A DNA stretch of 64,000 bases from Desulfobacterales bacterium. GTDB taxonomy: Bacteria; Desulfobacterota; Desulfobacteria; Desulfobacterales; Desulfobacteraceae. The translations under genes were made by a program, and so were the position numbers. Within the stretch, counting starts at the first letter, position 1. Every line of letters begins with the position of its first letter. Under the pieces are notes generated by a model. That model did not search any database. It saw only the letters and a program-made list of their open reading frames with translations, and had not been told where the DNA came from. Positions 25,921-35,004 of the stretch are shown here, in pieces. The stretch is taken from positions 1 to 64,000 of the forward strand of contig JAGLHT010000004.1 in the NCBI GenBank assembly GCA_023143455.1, given 5' to 3'.

Positions 25921-27411
25921 ATGAATAACTATGATGATATTGTTGTTGGAAGTGGAATAAGTGGATTAACTACAGCTTTGATTTTAGGCATGAATCAAAG
26001 AAAAGTGCTTTTATTAGAAAAATCACCTAAGATAGGTGGATCTCTATCTAGGTTTTATAAAAAAGGGATCCCTTTTGACACTGGCTTCCATTTTACAGGT
26101 GGATTTGCCAATGATTTAATCCTTTCAGACATGCTTTCAGTTCTGTCATTAAATGATGATATTCACCCAGAATTTATTAAAAACCCGGAAGATAATAGAT
26201 TTATTTTTGAAAACCAGGGAAAATCATTTGAATTCCATTCTGGTTTTGAACAAAATAAAAAAGACATGCTCTCTTATTTTCCTGATGAAAAAAATGCCAT
26301 AAATTCTTATTTCTCCAAAGTCAAAAATGTAAGGATGAATACAAAAGCTATGAACATCCGAGCTGAATTTGTGATGCAACAGCCTTTGGAAGAAGATTTT
26401 ATAAGTTTAAAAGAAGTGCTTGACTCTCTTACTGATAATAAAACTTTAAAAACACTTTTCAGTGCATTTTCCATGTGCCATGGGACAGAACCTTCACAGA
26501 TCTCATTTGCAAATCACTCAAGAGTTACCTATAGTCTTTATGAATCCATTGCCCGTGTAAAAGATGGAGGGAATGCTTTTATTAAAGCATTTAAAAACAA
26601 ATTAAAAGAATATAATGTCGATATAAAAACAAACACTTTTATTTCTTCATGTGAAGATATTGCAAAAAGAAAAGTCGGAACTTTCGTGCTTAACAATGGC
26701 ATTAAATTAAAAGCAGACAATTGTGTTTTTACAATCCATCCGGAAGAGATTTTAAAAACTTTTCAAGAAAAAAATACCTCCAAAGCCTTTATAGATAGAG
26801 TAAAAAATTTTGAAGAGTCTGTTGGCTTTTTCCTTACTTTCATAAAACTTACAAAAAAAGATCAAAAACCCCTTAATCCCGCTGTTATTACATTATATCC
26901 AGATAACGACTTAGATAAACTCTTTGACCCCAAATATAAAGGTGACCTGCCATTAGTTTTGGTAAAAAATTCCGAAGAAGTAAAAAACGAAAAAATTAAT
27001 ATTATAAATGCTTTTGAACTGTCCCATTGGGAGCATGTTAAACAATGGGCTGATTCAACTACAGGAAAAAGAAGTATAGAATATAAAGAATACAAAAAAA
27101 ATAGAACTGACCGAATTATCCAACGCATAACTACTATGTTTCCTGAATATAAAAATTGTCTTGAAGTTATTGACTCTGCATCCATGCTGACTTTCCGCGA
27201 TTATTTGAATAATCCATATGGAAGCGCCTATGGAATTAAACAAAAAATTGGGCAATTTAATCTTTTTGGACGTGTTCAATATAAAAATACTTATGCTGCT
27301 GGACAAAGCTCAATATTACCTGGAGTTTTGGGAGCAATGATGTCAGGCTTTACCATTTGCCGATATATATTGAGTAAAGAAGTTTATGCTAAATTTATAG
27401 AAAATAATTAA
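25921..27411 (+). CDS. CrtI/RetSat-like FAD-dependent oxidoreductase
   Basis: This 496-residue flavoprotein has an N-terminal Rossmann motif (VVGSGISGLTTAL; glycines at 10-15) and GFHFTGGF. Its C-terminal family motif is AAGQSSILPGVLGAMMSG. It belongs to the phytoene desaturase/carotenoid isomerase group. It is the first gene of the plus-strand operon and has a good ribosome site (AAGGTGG). Carotenoid-type substrates are unlikely because no phytoene synthase is present. I infer action on the polyene or acyl chain (desaturation, saturation or isomerisation). Such enzymes occur in proposed ladderane gene sets. Confidence 0.85.
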   Translation: MNNYDDIVVGSGISGLTTALILGMNQRKVLLLEKSPKIGGSLSRFYKKGIPFDTGFHFTGGFANDLILSDMLSVLSLNDDIHPEFIKNPEDNRFIFENQGKSFEFHSGFEQNKKDMLSYFPDEKNAINSYFSKVKNVRMNTKAMNIRAEFVMQQPLEEDFISLKEVLDSLTDNKTLKTLFSAFSMCHGTEPSQISFANHSRVTYSLYESIARVKDGGNAFIKAFKNKLKEYNVDIKTNTFISSCEDIAKRKVGTFVLNNGIKLKADNCVFTIHPEEILKTFQEKNTSKAFIDRVKNFEESVGFFLTFIKLTKKDQKPLNPAVITLYPDNDLDKLFDPKYKGDLPLVLVKNSEEVKNEKINIINAFELSHWEHVKQWADSTTGKRSIEYKEYKKNRTDRIIQRITTMFPEYKNCLEVIDSASMLTFRDYLNNPYGSAYGIKQKIGQFNLFGRVQYKNTYAAGQSSILPGVLGAMMSGFTICRYILSKEVYAKFIENN

Positions 27412-27424
27412 GGGAATTAATATC

Positions 27425-28663
27425 TTGAAAAGAAGAGTTGTTGTTACCGGAACAGGGAGTATTTCTGCTCTGGGCAATTGTATGAAAGAATTAATAGATT
27501 CTATTGAAAGGCAAGTTTGCGGTACAAAGCAAATGGAGACATGGAATCAATATAAAGGTTTACAAAGCCTTGTGGGAGCACCCGCAGAGCTGCCGGATAT
27601 AAAAATAATCCCAAGGAAAATGCGACGCTCAATGGGTAGAATGAGCCTTTTGGCTGTTTTTGCTGTAAACGAAGCCTTAGAGTCAGCCGGTCTAGAAAAA
27701 AATGAAATTACAAATGAAAGATATGGTTGTGTTGCCGGTTCTACAATGGGCAGTGCTGAGGCTCTGAATGACACGTTTGAAATCATGCTTCCTGATCACG
27801 ATCTGACTTTACTTACCTCCATGAGCTTTTTTCAATGTATTTCCCATACTGTATCCATGAATATTGCCCAATATCTTGGAATTACCGGAAGTGTTATTGC
27901 AACATCAGCTGCTTGTGCATCATCTCTTCAAGCTATTGGTACAGGTTTTGATCTTATTCGAAATAACACCCAGGATATTGTTCTTTGCGGAGGTTCAGAA
28001 GAACTGCATCCAACTGTAACGGGTTCCTTTGATATATTATTTGCAACTTCTACTAAATTTAATGAAACTCCAAAAAAAACACCTCGCCCTTTTGATAAGA
28101 ACCGTGACGGATTAGTCTGTGGTGAAGGTGCTGGAATAATTGTGCTTGAAGAACTTGAACATGCAAAAAAAAGAGGTGCTAATATTCTTGCTGAGGTTGT
28201 AGGATATAATACATGTGGAAGCGGAACCCATATAAGCCAGCCAGACAGACAAGCAATGATTCAATGCATGAAAGCAGCATTAGCAGATGCCGGAATAAAA
28301 CCTGAAAATATCGATTTTGTAAGCGCACATGCCACTGCTACCTTGCAGGGAGATCATGAGGAAGCAGCAGCAATTTATGAGGTCTTTGGATCACAAACCC
28401 CTGTTAATAGTTTAAAGGGGTATTTAGGACATACTCTGGGAGCTAGTGGTGCAATTGAACTTGCAGTAGCAATTGAAATGATGAATAACAGCATTATTTA
28501 TCCGACATTAAACCTCACAGATATTGATGAAGGTTGCAGCATGATAAAACATGTAAAAACAAAACTAAAAAAGAATATTAACTTTATACTTAAAAACTGC
28601 TTTGCCTTTGGTGGTATAAATGCTTCTATTATTTGTAAAAAATACGAGGAAATAAATGAGTAA
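27425..28663 (+). CDS. Beta-ketoacyl-ACP synthase (FabF-like), KS1
   Basis: This 412-residue condensing enzyme has an intact triad: Cys164 in SAACASS, His302 in SAHATAT and His336 in GYLGHTLGASG. The start is a TTG at 27425 preceded by AAGGG. The conserved N-terminal strand VVVTGTGSISALG begins right after it, which supports the TTG. It lies 13 bases after the CrtI-like gene and overlaps the ACP gene by eight bases, so KS1 and ACP1 are coupled. It has no chain-length partner beside it, unlike the other two synthases. Confidence 0.92.
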   Translation: MKRRVVVTGTGSISALGNCMKELIDSIERQVCGTKQMETWNQYKGLQSLVGAPAELPDIKIIPRKMRRSMGRMSLLAVFAVNEALESAGLEKNEITNERYGCVAGSTMGSAEALNDTFEIMLPDHDLTLLTSMSFFQCISHTVSMNIAQYLGITGSVIATSAACASSLQAIGTGFDLIRNNTQDIVLCGGSEELHPTVTGSFDILFATSTKFNETPKKTPRPFDKNRDGLVCGEGAGIIVLEELEHAKKRGANILAEVVGYNTCGSGTHISQPDRQAMIQCMKAALADAGIKPENIDFVSAHATATLQGDHEEAAAIYEVFGSQTPVNSLKGYLGHTLGASGAIELAVAIEMMNNSIIYPTLNLTDIDEGCSMIKHVKTKLKKNINFILKNCFAFGGINASIICKKYEEINE

Positions 28664-28910
28664 TAAAATTGAACTAATGATTAATGAAGTTTTTCAAGAA
28701 TCTTTTGAAATTGAAAAAAATCAACTTAAACCTGAAGCTAATATCTTTGAAGATTTAGGACTGGATAGCTTAGATGTAGTTGACCTTGTTGTAGCCTTAC
28801 AAAATAAATTCAAGGTGGAAATAAGAACTGACGAAAGAATCAAAGAGATAAGAACACTTAAAGATCTTTGTATATTCATAAAAGAATTGCAGTCTGAAGG
28901 TTCTAGTTAA
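28656..28910 (+). CDS. Acyl carrier protein, ACP1
   Basis: This 84-residue acidic four-helix protein has the phosphopantetheine attachment site GLDSLD with Ser38. It is translationally coupled to KS1 (8-base overlap) and to the acyltransferase that follows (1-base overlap). It probably carries the growing chain or the aryl starter. Confidence 0.93.
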   Translation: MSNKIELMINEVFQESFEIEKNQLKPEANIFEDLGLDSLDVVDLVVALQNKFKVEIRTDERIKEIRTLKDLCIFIKELQSEGSS

Positions 28911-29653
28911 TGGTTTTTTTAAAAAATCTATTGTTTTTTATTCTTTTTGTTACTTTTACAATAGATTTTTTTTTATTTTTTGGAATTGTTTTAATATTTA
29001 TCCATCTTCTATTTTCAAAAAAAACTGCTCAAAAAACTTTAAGATTTTTAATTGTCATTTATGGAAGAATCATTATTTTTGGTTTTGCAAGACTACTTGT
29101 AAAAGTCCGATTTATTGATTCTACTAAAGGAAAGATTGCACATGATCCTTGTGTTTATGTGGCAAACCATAGATCAGCTTCAGATCCCTTTTTAATGGGA
29201 GTTCTTCCCGGCGAATTTGTGCAGATTGTAAATTTATGGCCATTTAAGCTACCTATATTTGGTTTATGCGCACAGCTTGCAGGATATTTAAGTGTCAGAA
29301 GTATGCCCTATACTGATTTTTCAACAGAATGTCAAAAATTATTCTCCCAAAAAATTTCTATAGTTGGTTTCCCTGAAGGAACAAGATCAGCTTCTCCTAA
29401 AATAGGGCAGTTCCACAGCACCTTATTCAGAATAGCAGCAGAAAACAAACTTAAAATTGTACCTTTAATTATTTTAGGAAATGCAGATAAACCAAAACGA
29501 AAAAGCTTAAAAATAAACCCTGGGAAAATTGAAATTCATAAACTTCCTGCAATAGATCATACTGAATATGAAAACTTTAGTAGTTTTGAGCTAAAAAACC
29601 ACGTACGAGAAACAATGCAAGCTTTTATTGACAAACAAACAGACCTTATATGA
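28910..29653 (+). CDS. PlsC-like 1-acyl-glycerol-3-phosphate acyltransferase
   Basis: This 247-residue membrane-associated acyltransferase has the HX4D motif NHRSASD (His87, Asp92) and the PEGTR motif (155-159). A hydrophobic N-terminal anchor spans about residues 5-35. It is coupled to ACP1 upstream and overlaps the fused radical SAM/dehydratase gene by four bases. PlsC-like enzymes occur in aryl polyene clusters, where they are thought to move the chain to a lipid anchor. The acceptor here is unknown. Confidence 0.88.
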   Translation: MVFLKNLLFFILFVTFTIDFFLFFGIVLIFIHLLFSKKTAQKTLRFLIVIYGRIIIFGFARLLVKVRFIDSTKGKIAHDPCVYVANHRSASDPFLMGVLPGEFVQIVNLWPFKLPIFGLCAQLAGYLSVRSMPYTDFSTECQKLFSQKISIVGFPEGTRSASPKIGQFHSTLFRIAAENKLKIVPLIILGNADKPKRKSLKINPGKIEIHKLPAIDHTEYENFSSFELKNHVRETMQAFIDKQTDLI

Positions 29654-30738
29654 ATTGTTCTATATATCCAGATAGTATTGAGACAATAATACAAAACAAA
29701 CAACTTTTCTGTTTGGAAATTGATCTTAAAGGGAAATGTAACCATAATTGTTCTTTTTGTTATTTAACTAATGTTATAACCCCTGATCAGATCAATGAAA
29801 ATGAACTTTCATTTAATGAAATAACAGATTTAATTTCTCAAGCTCATGGGCTTGGAGCAAAAAAATTAATCTTATATGCAAGCCAATCTAATCCACGTCC
29901 TGACATTACAAAAATCGGTAAGTTTATTGTTGAAAAAAATTTACAAATAGATTGTTCTTTTAATGGAACCATTAGCACCCTGCCCTCGGATTTAAGTAAC
30001 ATTAAATGCTTAAAACATAAGTATTCATGTTTTATCGCATCAGACGGAAGTGTTTACCCCTGTGCTGGGATGCCTTTGTTAATTGGCAACATACGTAATA
30101 ATACACTTGAAAAGATACTTTCAGACAGTGAGGTTGTTGAAAACCTGAGAAACCATGAAATTAATATAAAAGGACCCTGTCGTAATTGTGACAAATTTTC
30201 AAATTGTTACGGTTGTCGTGGAAGAACGTTTTCTTTAACGGGTGACTATCTGGGTTCTGATCCGTTATGCCCTGAAAATCAAAGCAAGCTTGACAAAATT
30301 ACATATCTTCCAATGTCAGTTGAAAACTTGATACCACAAAAGTTAGGAATGCGTGTTGTTTCTTCATTATTAAAAGTTGGGGAACGAACTGCAAAAATAG
30401 AATCTATTTTTACAGAAAAAAGCCCTTTTGTAAAACCCGATGGAAGTATAGAAGAAATTGCTTACATGGAAATGATGGCACAATCAGCTGCTGCAATGAA
30501 TGGTTTTGAAAAATTTGACACTGACAGACCAGATCCCGGAGGTTTTTTAATTGGGGGACAAAAAATAAACATATATTGTAAAGCTTATATTAAAGAAAGA
30601 TTAATAATAGATATTTCTAAACAAGCTAAATTTGGAAACTTTGGTATTCTTACAGCAACAATTAAAAGAAACAATGATTTAATAGCTGAGGGTGAAATTA
30701 AAATTTATAAAAATGATGGGGCAAACAATGAGATTTAA
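29650..30738 (+). CDS. Fusion of truncated radical SAM/SPASM domain with hotdog dehydratase
   Basis: This 362-residue protein has two parts. The N-terminal part has the radical SAM cysteines C30-x3-C34-x2-C37 (CNHNCSFC) and a SPASM-like cysteine set (C120, C127, C138, C177, C180, C186, C189, C207). Only about 85 residues separate the two, too few for the full barrel, and the usual GGEP motif reads YASQSNPRPD. The C-terminal part (about 218-362) is a hotdog domain like the 3-hydroxyacyl-ACP dehydratase of aryl polyene clusters (MSVENLIPQKLGMRVV, YMEMMAQSAAAMNGF, GGFLIGG). The dehydratase is probably functional. The radical SAM part may be degenerate or have a binding role. It overlaps the upstream gene by four bases. 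Confidence 0.75.
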   Translation: MNCSIYPDSIETIIQNKQLFCLEIDLKGKCNHNCSFCYLTNVITPDQINENELSFNEITDLISQAHGLGAKKLILYASQSNPRPDITKIGKFIVEKNLQIDCSFNGTISTLPSDLSNIKCLKHKYSCFIASDGSVYPCAGMPLLIGNIRNNTLEKILSDSEVVENLRNHEINIKGPCRNCDKFSNCYGCRGRTFSLTGDYLGSDPLCPENQSKLDKITYLPMSVENLIPQKLGMRVVSSLLKVGERTAKIESIFTEKSPFVKPDGSIEEIAYMEMMAQSAAAMNGFEKFDTDRPDPGGFLIGGQKINIYCKAYIKERLIIDISKQAKFGNFGILTATIKRNNDLIAEGEIKIYKNDGANNEI

Positions 30739-31375
30739 AATTATATTGGGAACACCTTTTAGAGTAATTTTTCTAATACTGTTATTTTTATTTCTAAGTC
30801 AGAATACTTTTTCTGCTGATATCGACACATTTTTATCTGATGTAGAAAAAAACATGAGCAGTATTCAAACTGTTCAAACATCCTTTATTCAAAAAAAGCA
30901 TATGGCCATGTTTGATATGCCTATTATAATCAAAGGAAAAATCTTTATTCAAAATCCGAACAAATTTGCATGGGTTGTTACTGAGCCTATTGTATACACA
31001 TTAATAATCAGTAAAGACGAGGTTAAAAAATGGGATGCATCAAGTGGGATCCAAGTACTTTCCTTAAATGAAAATCCTATGTTCAAAGCAATGATTGAAC
31101 AGATTACCTTTTGGTTCTCAGGTTCATATGCTTCATGTAAAAATGATTATGATATTAAACTTCTTGTTAAAGAACCTGGTGTTTTAGAATTCACTCCAAA
31201 AAAACATAACCCTGCTTCACAAATGCTTAGTAGCATAACTCTTCAATTTCAAAATGATAAAAAATATATTTCAAAAATTAAGTTATTTGAAAAAAATAAG
31301 GACTCAACGGAAATTCTTTTCACAGATGTGTTAATCAATTCTAAAATTGCTGACTCTGTGTGGGAACTAAATTAA
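30728..31375 (+). CDS. LolA-like outer-membrane lipoprotein carrier
   Basis: This 215-residue periplasmic protein has a signal peptide (hydrophobic residues about 8-25, cleavage near FSA-DID). The body resembles LolA-type carriers (MSSIQTVQTSFIQKK near the mature start, then FIQNPNKFAWVV). The ATG at 30728 is chosen because it gives a normal signal peptide; an earlier start at 30692 is possible. It overlaps the dehydratase gene by 11 bases. With the MMPL and DUF3261 genes downstream it forms the export module typical of aryl polyene loci. Confidence 0.82.
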   Translation: MRFKIILGTPFRVIFLILLFLFLSQNTFSADIDTFLSDVEKNMSSIQTVQTSFIQKKHMAMFDMPIIIKGKIFIQNPNKFAWVVTEPIVYTLIISKDEVKKWDASSGIQVLSLNENPMFKAMIEQITFWFSGSYASCKNDYDIKLLVKEPGVLEFTPKKHNPASQMLSSITLQFQNDKKYISKIKLFEKNKDSTEILFTDVLINSKIADSVWELN

Positions 31376-31377
31376 AT

Positions 31378-33750
31378 ATGACTGAAATAAAAACTGACAA
31401 AAAGCCAAAAACTAAATTCGACAGATTGTTTAATTTTATCGGAAAAAATAAACTGATTTTTCTTTTTTTATTTTTTCTCCTAATAACTATTTCCTTTGCA
31501 CGAATTATTAAGGTCAATTTTGTTAATGATATCTCTGTTATGTTACCAGACACCCTTGAATTAAAAAGATCAATTCATTTTATTAATAATTCAGATATGT
31601 CCGATACTATAGCTTTTTCCATAACTTCTAAAAAAAATGGTTCAAATAAAAATTTATTATCTAGAACAGATGAATTTTCTAAAAAATTAAGAAGCGTATC
31701 CATGATTACTGAAGTACTAACTGGGATTGAAAGCTTTGACATTTCTGCGCTTAAAAAAAATATTGCAACGCACTTACCCTTATTTATACCGAAAGAAGAA
31801 TATCAAATATTCAAAGATACAGAAAAAGAAGAACATATTTCACAAAAAGTAAAACAGATGTTTATTATGTTGACAACACCTGGGAGTTCCTTTTTACAGT
31901 CCTCTTTGAACACAGATCCTTTTGGATGGTCTAACAATATACTTAATAAACTTCAAATATTAACAAAATCAATGGGATTTGATGTTGAACTTAGTAATAA
32001 TCATTTTGTAGACAAAACTCATAATTACTCACTTGTAATAGCAAAAACCTCTGTTCCAGTGACAGATGCTAAAAAATCTGAAGATCTGCTTTTGGCTGTA
32101 GATAATATTATAGAATCATTTGCTGATCTTGAGATAGTTACTATATGCGGTCATAAGCATACTTTAAGCAATCAAAAAGTTGTTAAAAAAGATATATATA
32201 TTACTACAATAATTATATCTATTAGCTTTACACTTTTAATGCTTTTTATATTTAAAACATTTGATGCTTTTTCAATATTTATTCTACCTTTTTTTGCAAT
32301 TGTTATTTCTGTATTTTTATCAAGTTTTATTCTTAAGTCTTTGTCCTTTTTTATGATAGGATTTTCTGCAGTTATAGCAGGAATTTCTGTTGACTATGGA
32401 ATTCATTTGTTTACAGCCTGGAAGACTAAGGACTTTAACGGGTTTAAAGATACAATTAAACCTGTTCTTATAGCATCTTTAAGTACTATCGGGGTCTTTG
32501 TTTCTTTTTTCATATCCTCAGTACAAGGCTACAAGGAACTTGCAATCTTTTCCATCTTAAGTATTGTGATCTGTGTTGTTTTATCAATTCTGTTCTTACC
32601 CCATTTCTGGAAAAAGAAAAACTTAATCTCAAATATTAATATACCAGCCCAATTATCTGTTGGCAAAAGTAAAATTGTTATAATTGTATGGGGTATAATT
32701 TTCTTTTTTTCCGTAATATGCCTTATAAATTCTGATTTCCTTAAAGCAACTGATATTTCGGCATTTGATGGAAGTGAACAAAGTGTTTTTGATGCTGAAA
32801 CAAAATTTTATAGTGTGTGGGGCGGAGAAAAAAAACCTGGGGTTATAGTTACAAAAGGTGAAAATATTGAAACTGCATGGCAAGATTATGAATTAATAAC
32901 AAATAAACTAAAAAATAATATTGATGGCTTTAACTCACTTGCAATACTTTTACCTTCAATAAAACAGCAAAGACAAAATTTAAAAGATTTTAAAAAATAC
33001 TGGACAAAAGACAAAATTTTACAAGTTAAAAGGAAATTTTTAAAAGCAACCGCTCCTTATGGTTTTCAAAAGAGTTCCTTTGAAAATTTTTTTCTTTTGC
33101 TTGAATCAAACGATCTTTTAGTAGAAAATCAAATCCCAGAGACATTACAGGTATTTGAAAAACATTTTGTGAAAGAAATTGAATCAACTATTCTTCTTTC
33201 ATATTTTAATGATACAAAAGAAAATCTTACAAAAATTGAATCTGTTTTAAAGGATCATCCTGATTCTTACATAGTATCAAGAAGGGAGTTGTCTTCTGTA
33301 ATAGGCAAACAATTAATCCTTGACTTGAAAAAAATATCATTATTTGCATTTTGTTGGATATTTGTACTTATTATTCTTTTTTTAAAAAAACCCGGGCATA
33401 TTTTCCTATCATTGCTTCCAGTTATTAGCTCAATCGCATTTGTCTTTCTTGTTTTAAACCTTCTTGCAATTGAAGTTTCAGCCTTTATTCTTATAACTTT
33501 AATAATCATTCTTGGATTAAGCCTTGATTATGGCGTTTTTATTTCAAGTGCCGATTCTATAAAAAATCGAGAGTCTGTTATCATTGCTGCAACTTTTTCC
33601 ATGTTAACAAGTTTGATGGGAGCTGGTGCACTTTTATTCGCGTCTCACCCTGTCATGTTTTCTATTGGAGTAACTTTGGTAAGTGGTATTATAGCAGCCT
33701 ATCTAAGTGCTGTTTTTTGTATTCCAGCTTTTAAAAAGGTGTTAAAATGA
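31378..33750 (+). CDS. MMPL/RND-family lipid exporter
   Basis: This 790-residue inner-membrane protein has two repeats of one helix, a large periplasmic loop and five helices (membrane blocks about 25-45, 270-410, 430-450 and 645-790). Segments such as GISVDYGIHLFTAW and LGLSLDYGVFISSA show the paired RND aspartates. I start at the ATG two bases after the lolA-like stop; an ATG at 31360 overlaps that gene. It is the predicted exporter of the polyene or lipid, working with LolA-like and DUF3261 partners. Confidence 0.9.
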   Translation: MTEIKTDKKPKTKFDRLFNFIGKNKLIFLFLFFLLITISFARIIKVNFVNDISVMLPDTLELKRSIHFINNSDMSDTIAFSITSKKNGSNKNLLSRTDEFSKKLRSVSMITEVLTGIESFDISALKKNIATHLPLFIPKEEYQIFKDTEKEEHISQKVKQMFIMLTTPGSSFLQSSLNTDPFGWSNNILNKLQILTKSMGFDVELSNNHFVDKTHNYSLVIAKTSVPVTDAKKSEDLLLAVDNIIESFADLEIVTICGHKHTLSNQKVVKKDIYITTIIISISFTLLMLFIFKTFDAFSIFILPFFAIVISVFLSSFILKSLSFFMIGFSAVIAGISVDYGIHLFTAWKTKDFNGFKDTIKPVLIASLSTIGVFVSFFISSVQGYKELAIFSILSIVICVVLSILFLPHFWKKKNLISNINIPAQLSVGKSKIVIIVWGIIFFFSVICLINSDFLKATDISAFDGSEQSVFDAETKFYSVWGGEKKPGVIVTKGENIETAWQDYELITNKLKNNIDGFNSLAILLPSIKQQRQNLKDFKKYWTKDKILQVKRKFLKATAPYGFQKSSFENFFLLLESNDLLVENQIPETLQVFEKHFVKEIESTILLSYFNDTKENLTKIESVLKDHPDSYIVSRRELSSVIGKQLILDLKKISLFAFCWIFVLIILFLKKPGHIFLSLLPVISSIAFVFLVLNLLAIEVSAFILITLIIILGLSLDYGVFISSADSIKNRESVIIAATFSMLTSLMGAGALLFASHPVMFSIGVTLVSGIIAAYLSAVFCIPAFKKVLK

Positions 33751-34427
33751 GATTATTAATAATTATTTTTTCCTTGTTACTTTCTTCCTGTTCAACGTTT
33801 ATACCTAAACATGACCTTGTTTTACTCAATAATATGAACCAGGTATCAGCTGCTTTTGAAATAAATCAATATAATGATTCATTAATACAAAAAGCACAAA
33901 TAATCAGTACTACCATTTTCAATTTTAAAGGCAGGAAAATGACTGCACTGGGAGCAACTGAAATTGATGAAAAACAACAAACATACAAAGTTGCCGCACT
34001 AAATCCTATGGGACTTACTCTTTTTCAAATAAAGGTTGCTAACAATATAATTGTATCAAGCTATGTAATACCGCAATTTGGTGAAAATAATGCTGATAAA
34101 GCTGCCGAAATGATTAGTAAAGATATTGCATATATCTATTTTAACAGAAATGTCGATGTTAAGAAAAACTCTATAAACCTTGATAAATACAAAGCTACAA
34201 CCAATGTAAAAATAGATAATGATAGTCATTACAAATATATCTTTAGTGGTAAACCTTTAAAATTAACTACTAAATCAAAATATGAAAACAACAAGAAAAC
34301 ATGGTCAGTAAATTATTATGATTACCAAAAAACAGGTAATGGAGAAATGCCATTTAGAATAATATTTCAAAACCATAAATATGGCTATATGCTTGAAACA
34401 GTGACAAAAAAAATTAATAGTTTTTAG
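33747..34427 (+). CDS. DUF3261 family lipoprotein
   Basis: This 226-residue lipoprotein has a lipobox near residue 15 (LLSSC) and the middle segment MTALGATEIDEKQQTYKVAALNPMG typical of DUF3261 proteins in aryl polyene clusters. It overlaps the MMPL gene by four bases, so the two are coupled. It probably sits at the outer membrane and aids insertion of the product. The molecular role of the family is not known. Confidence 0.82.
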   Translation: MRLLIIIFSLLLSSCSTFIPKHDLVLLNNMNQVSAAFEINQYNDSLIQKAQIISTTIFNFKGRKMTALGATEIDEKQQTYKVAALNPMGLTLFQIKVANNIIVSSYVIPQFGENNADKAAEMISKDIAYIYFNRNVDVKKNSINLDKYKATTNVKIDNDSHYKYIFSGKPLKLTTKSKYENNKKTWSVNYYDYQKTGNGEMPFRIIFQNHKYGYMLETVTKKINSF

Positions 34428-34560
34428 AGTTCTTTTGGTTATTTTCGATATTTTTATCAGATTCACTACCATTCTTTTTAATAATTAACTAAATTTTATT
34501 TAAAAATTAGAAATATTGTTATATGGTGGACGTTTTAGATTGAAACTTTTGGGCATAAAT

Positions 34561-34950
34561 ATGAGCAGATTAAATACGCAGCTAACTGACTTAATAAAAG
34601 ATAAGCTTAAGATTAATGGACCTGATCTCAATGCTGAAATTAAATTTGATAAAAATTTTATTGGGTTTAATGGGCATTTCCCTGAAAATCCCGTTTTACC
34701 AGGAGTTGTGATGATTAAGGTTATGATCGTTATGATAGAGTTATGTAAACAAAAAAGATATATATTATCCCAAATTAAACAGGCTAAATTTATTGAACCT
34801 GTTTTTGCTGAAACTCCCACATTATTTTCTATCCGATCAGATAAAGATAAAGATGGAATCAGGCTTCAGGGCAAAGTCTTTAATTCAGAAAAAATTATTG
34901 CAAAAATTTCTCTCATTTTACAGAAATATAGGATTTCAAAACAAAATTAA
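34561..34950 (+). CDS. FabZ/ApeI-like 3-hydroxyacyl-ACP dehydratase
   Basis: This 129-residue hotdog protein has the dehydratase signature NGHFPENPVLPGVV with catalytic His39. It is shorter than FabZ and closest in layout to the second dehydratase of aryl polyene loci. The ATG at 34561 fits the domain start; a longer frame from 34516 exists. It follows the DUF3261 gene after a 133-base gap, so an additional promoter is possible there. It would dehydrate the 3-hydroxyacyl chain in each elongation round. Confidence 0.83.
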   Translation: MSRLNTQLTDLIKDKLKINGPDLNAEIKFDKNFIGFNGHFPENPVLPGVVMIKVMIVMIELCKQKRYILSQIKQAKFIEPVFAETPTLFSIRSDKDKDGIRLQGKVFNSEKIIAKISLILQKYRISKQN

Positions 34951-35004
34951 TGATATACTCTCAAAAAAAACTACCTATTTTTAATATTTCTTAGGACAGA
35001 AAAT

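Noticed and set aside
25921-27411. A carotenoid biosynthesis cluster based on the CrtI-like gene
   Set aside because: No phytoene synthase, cyclase or isoprenoid gene is present; the surroundings are fatty acid or polyketide type.
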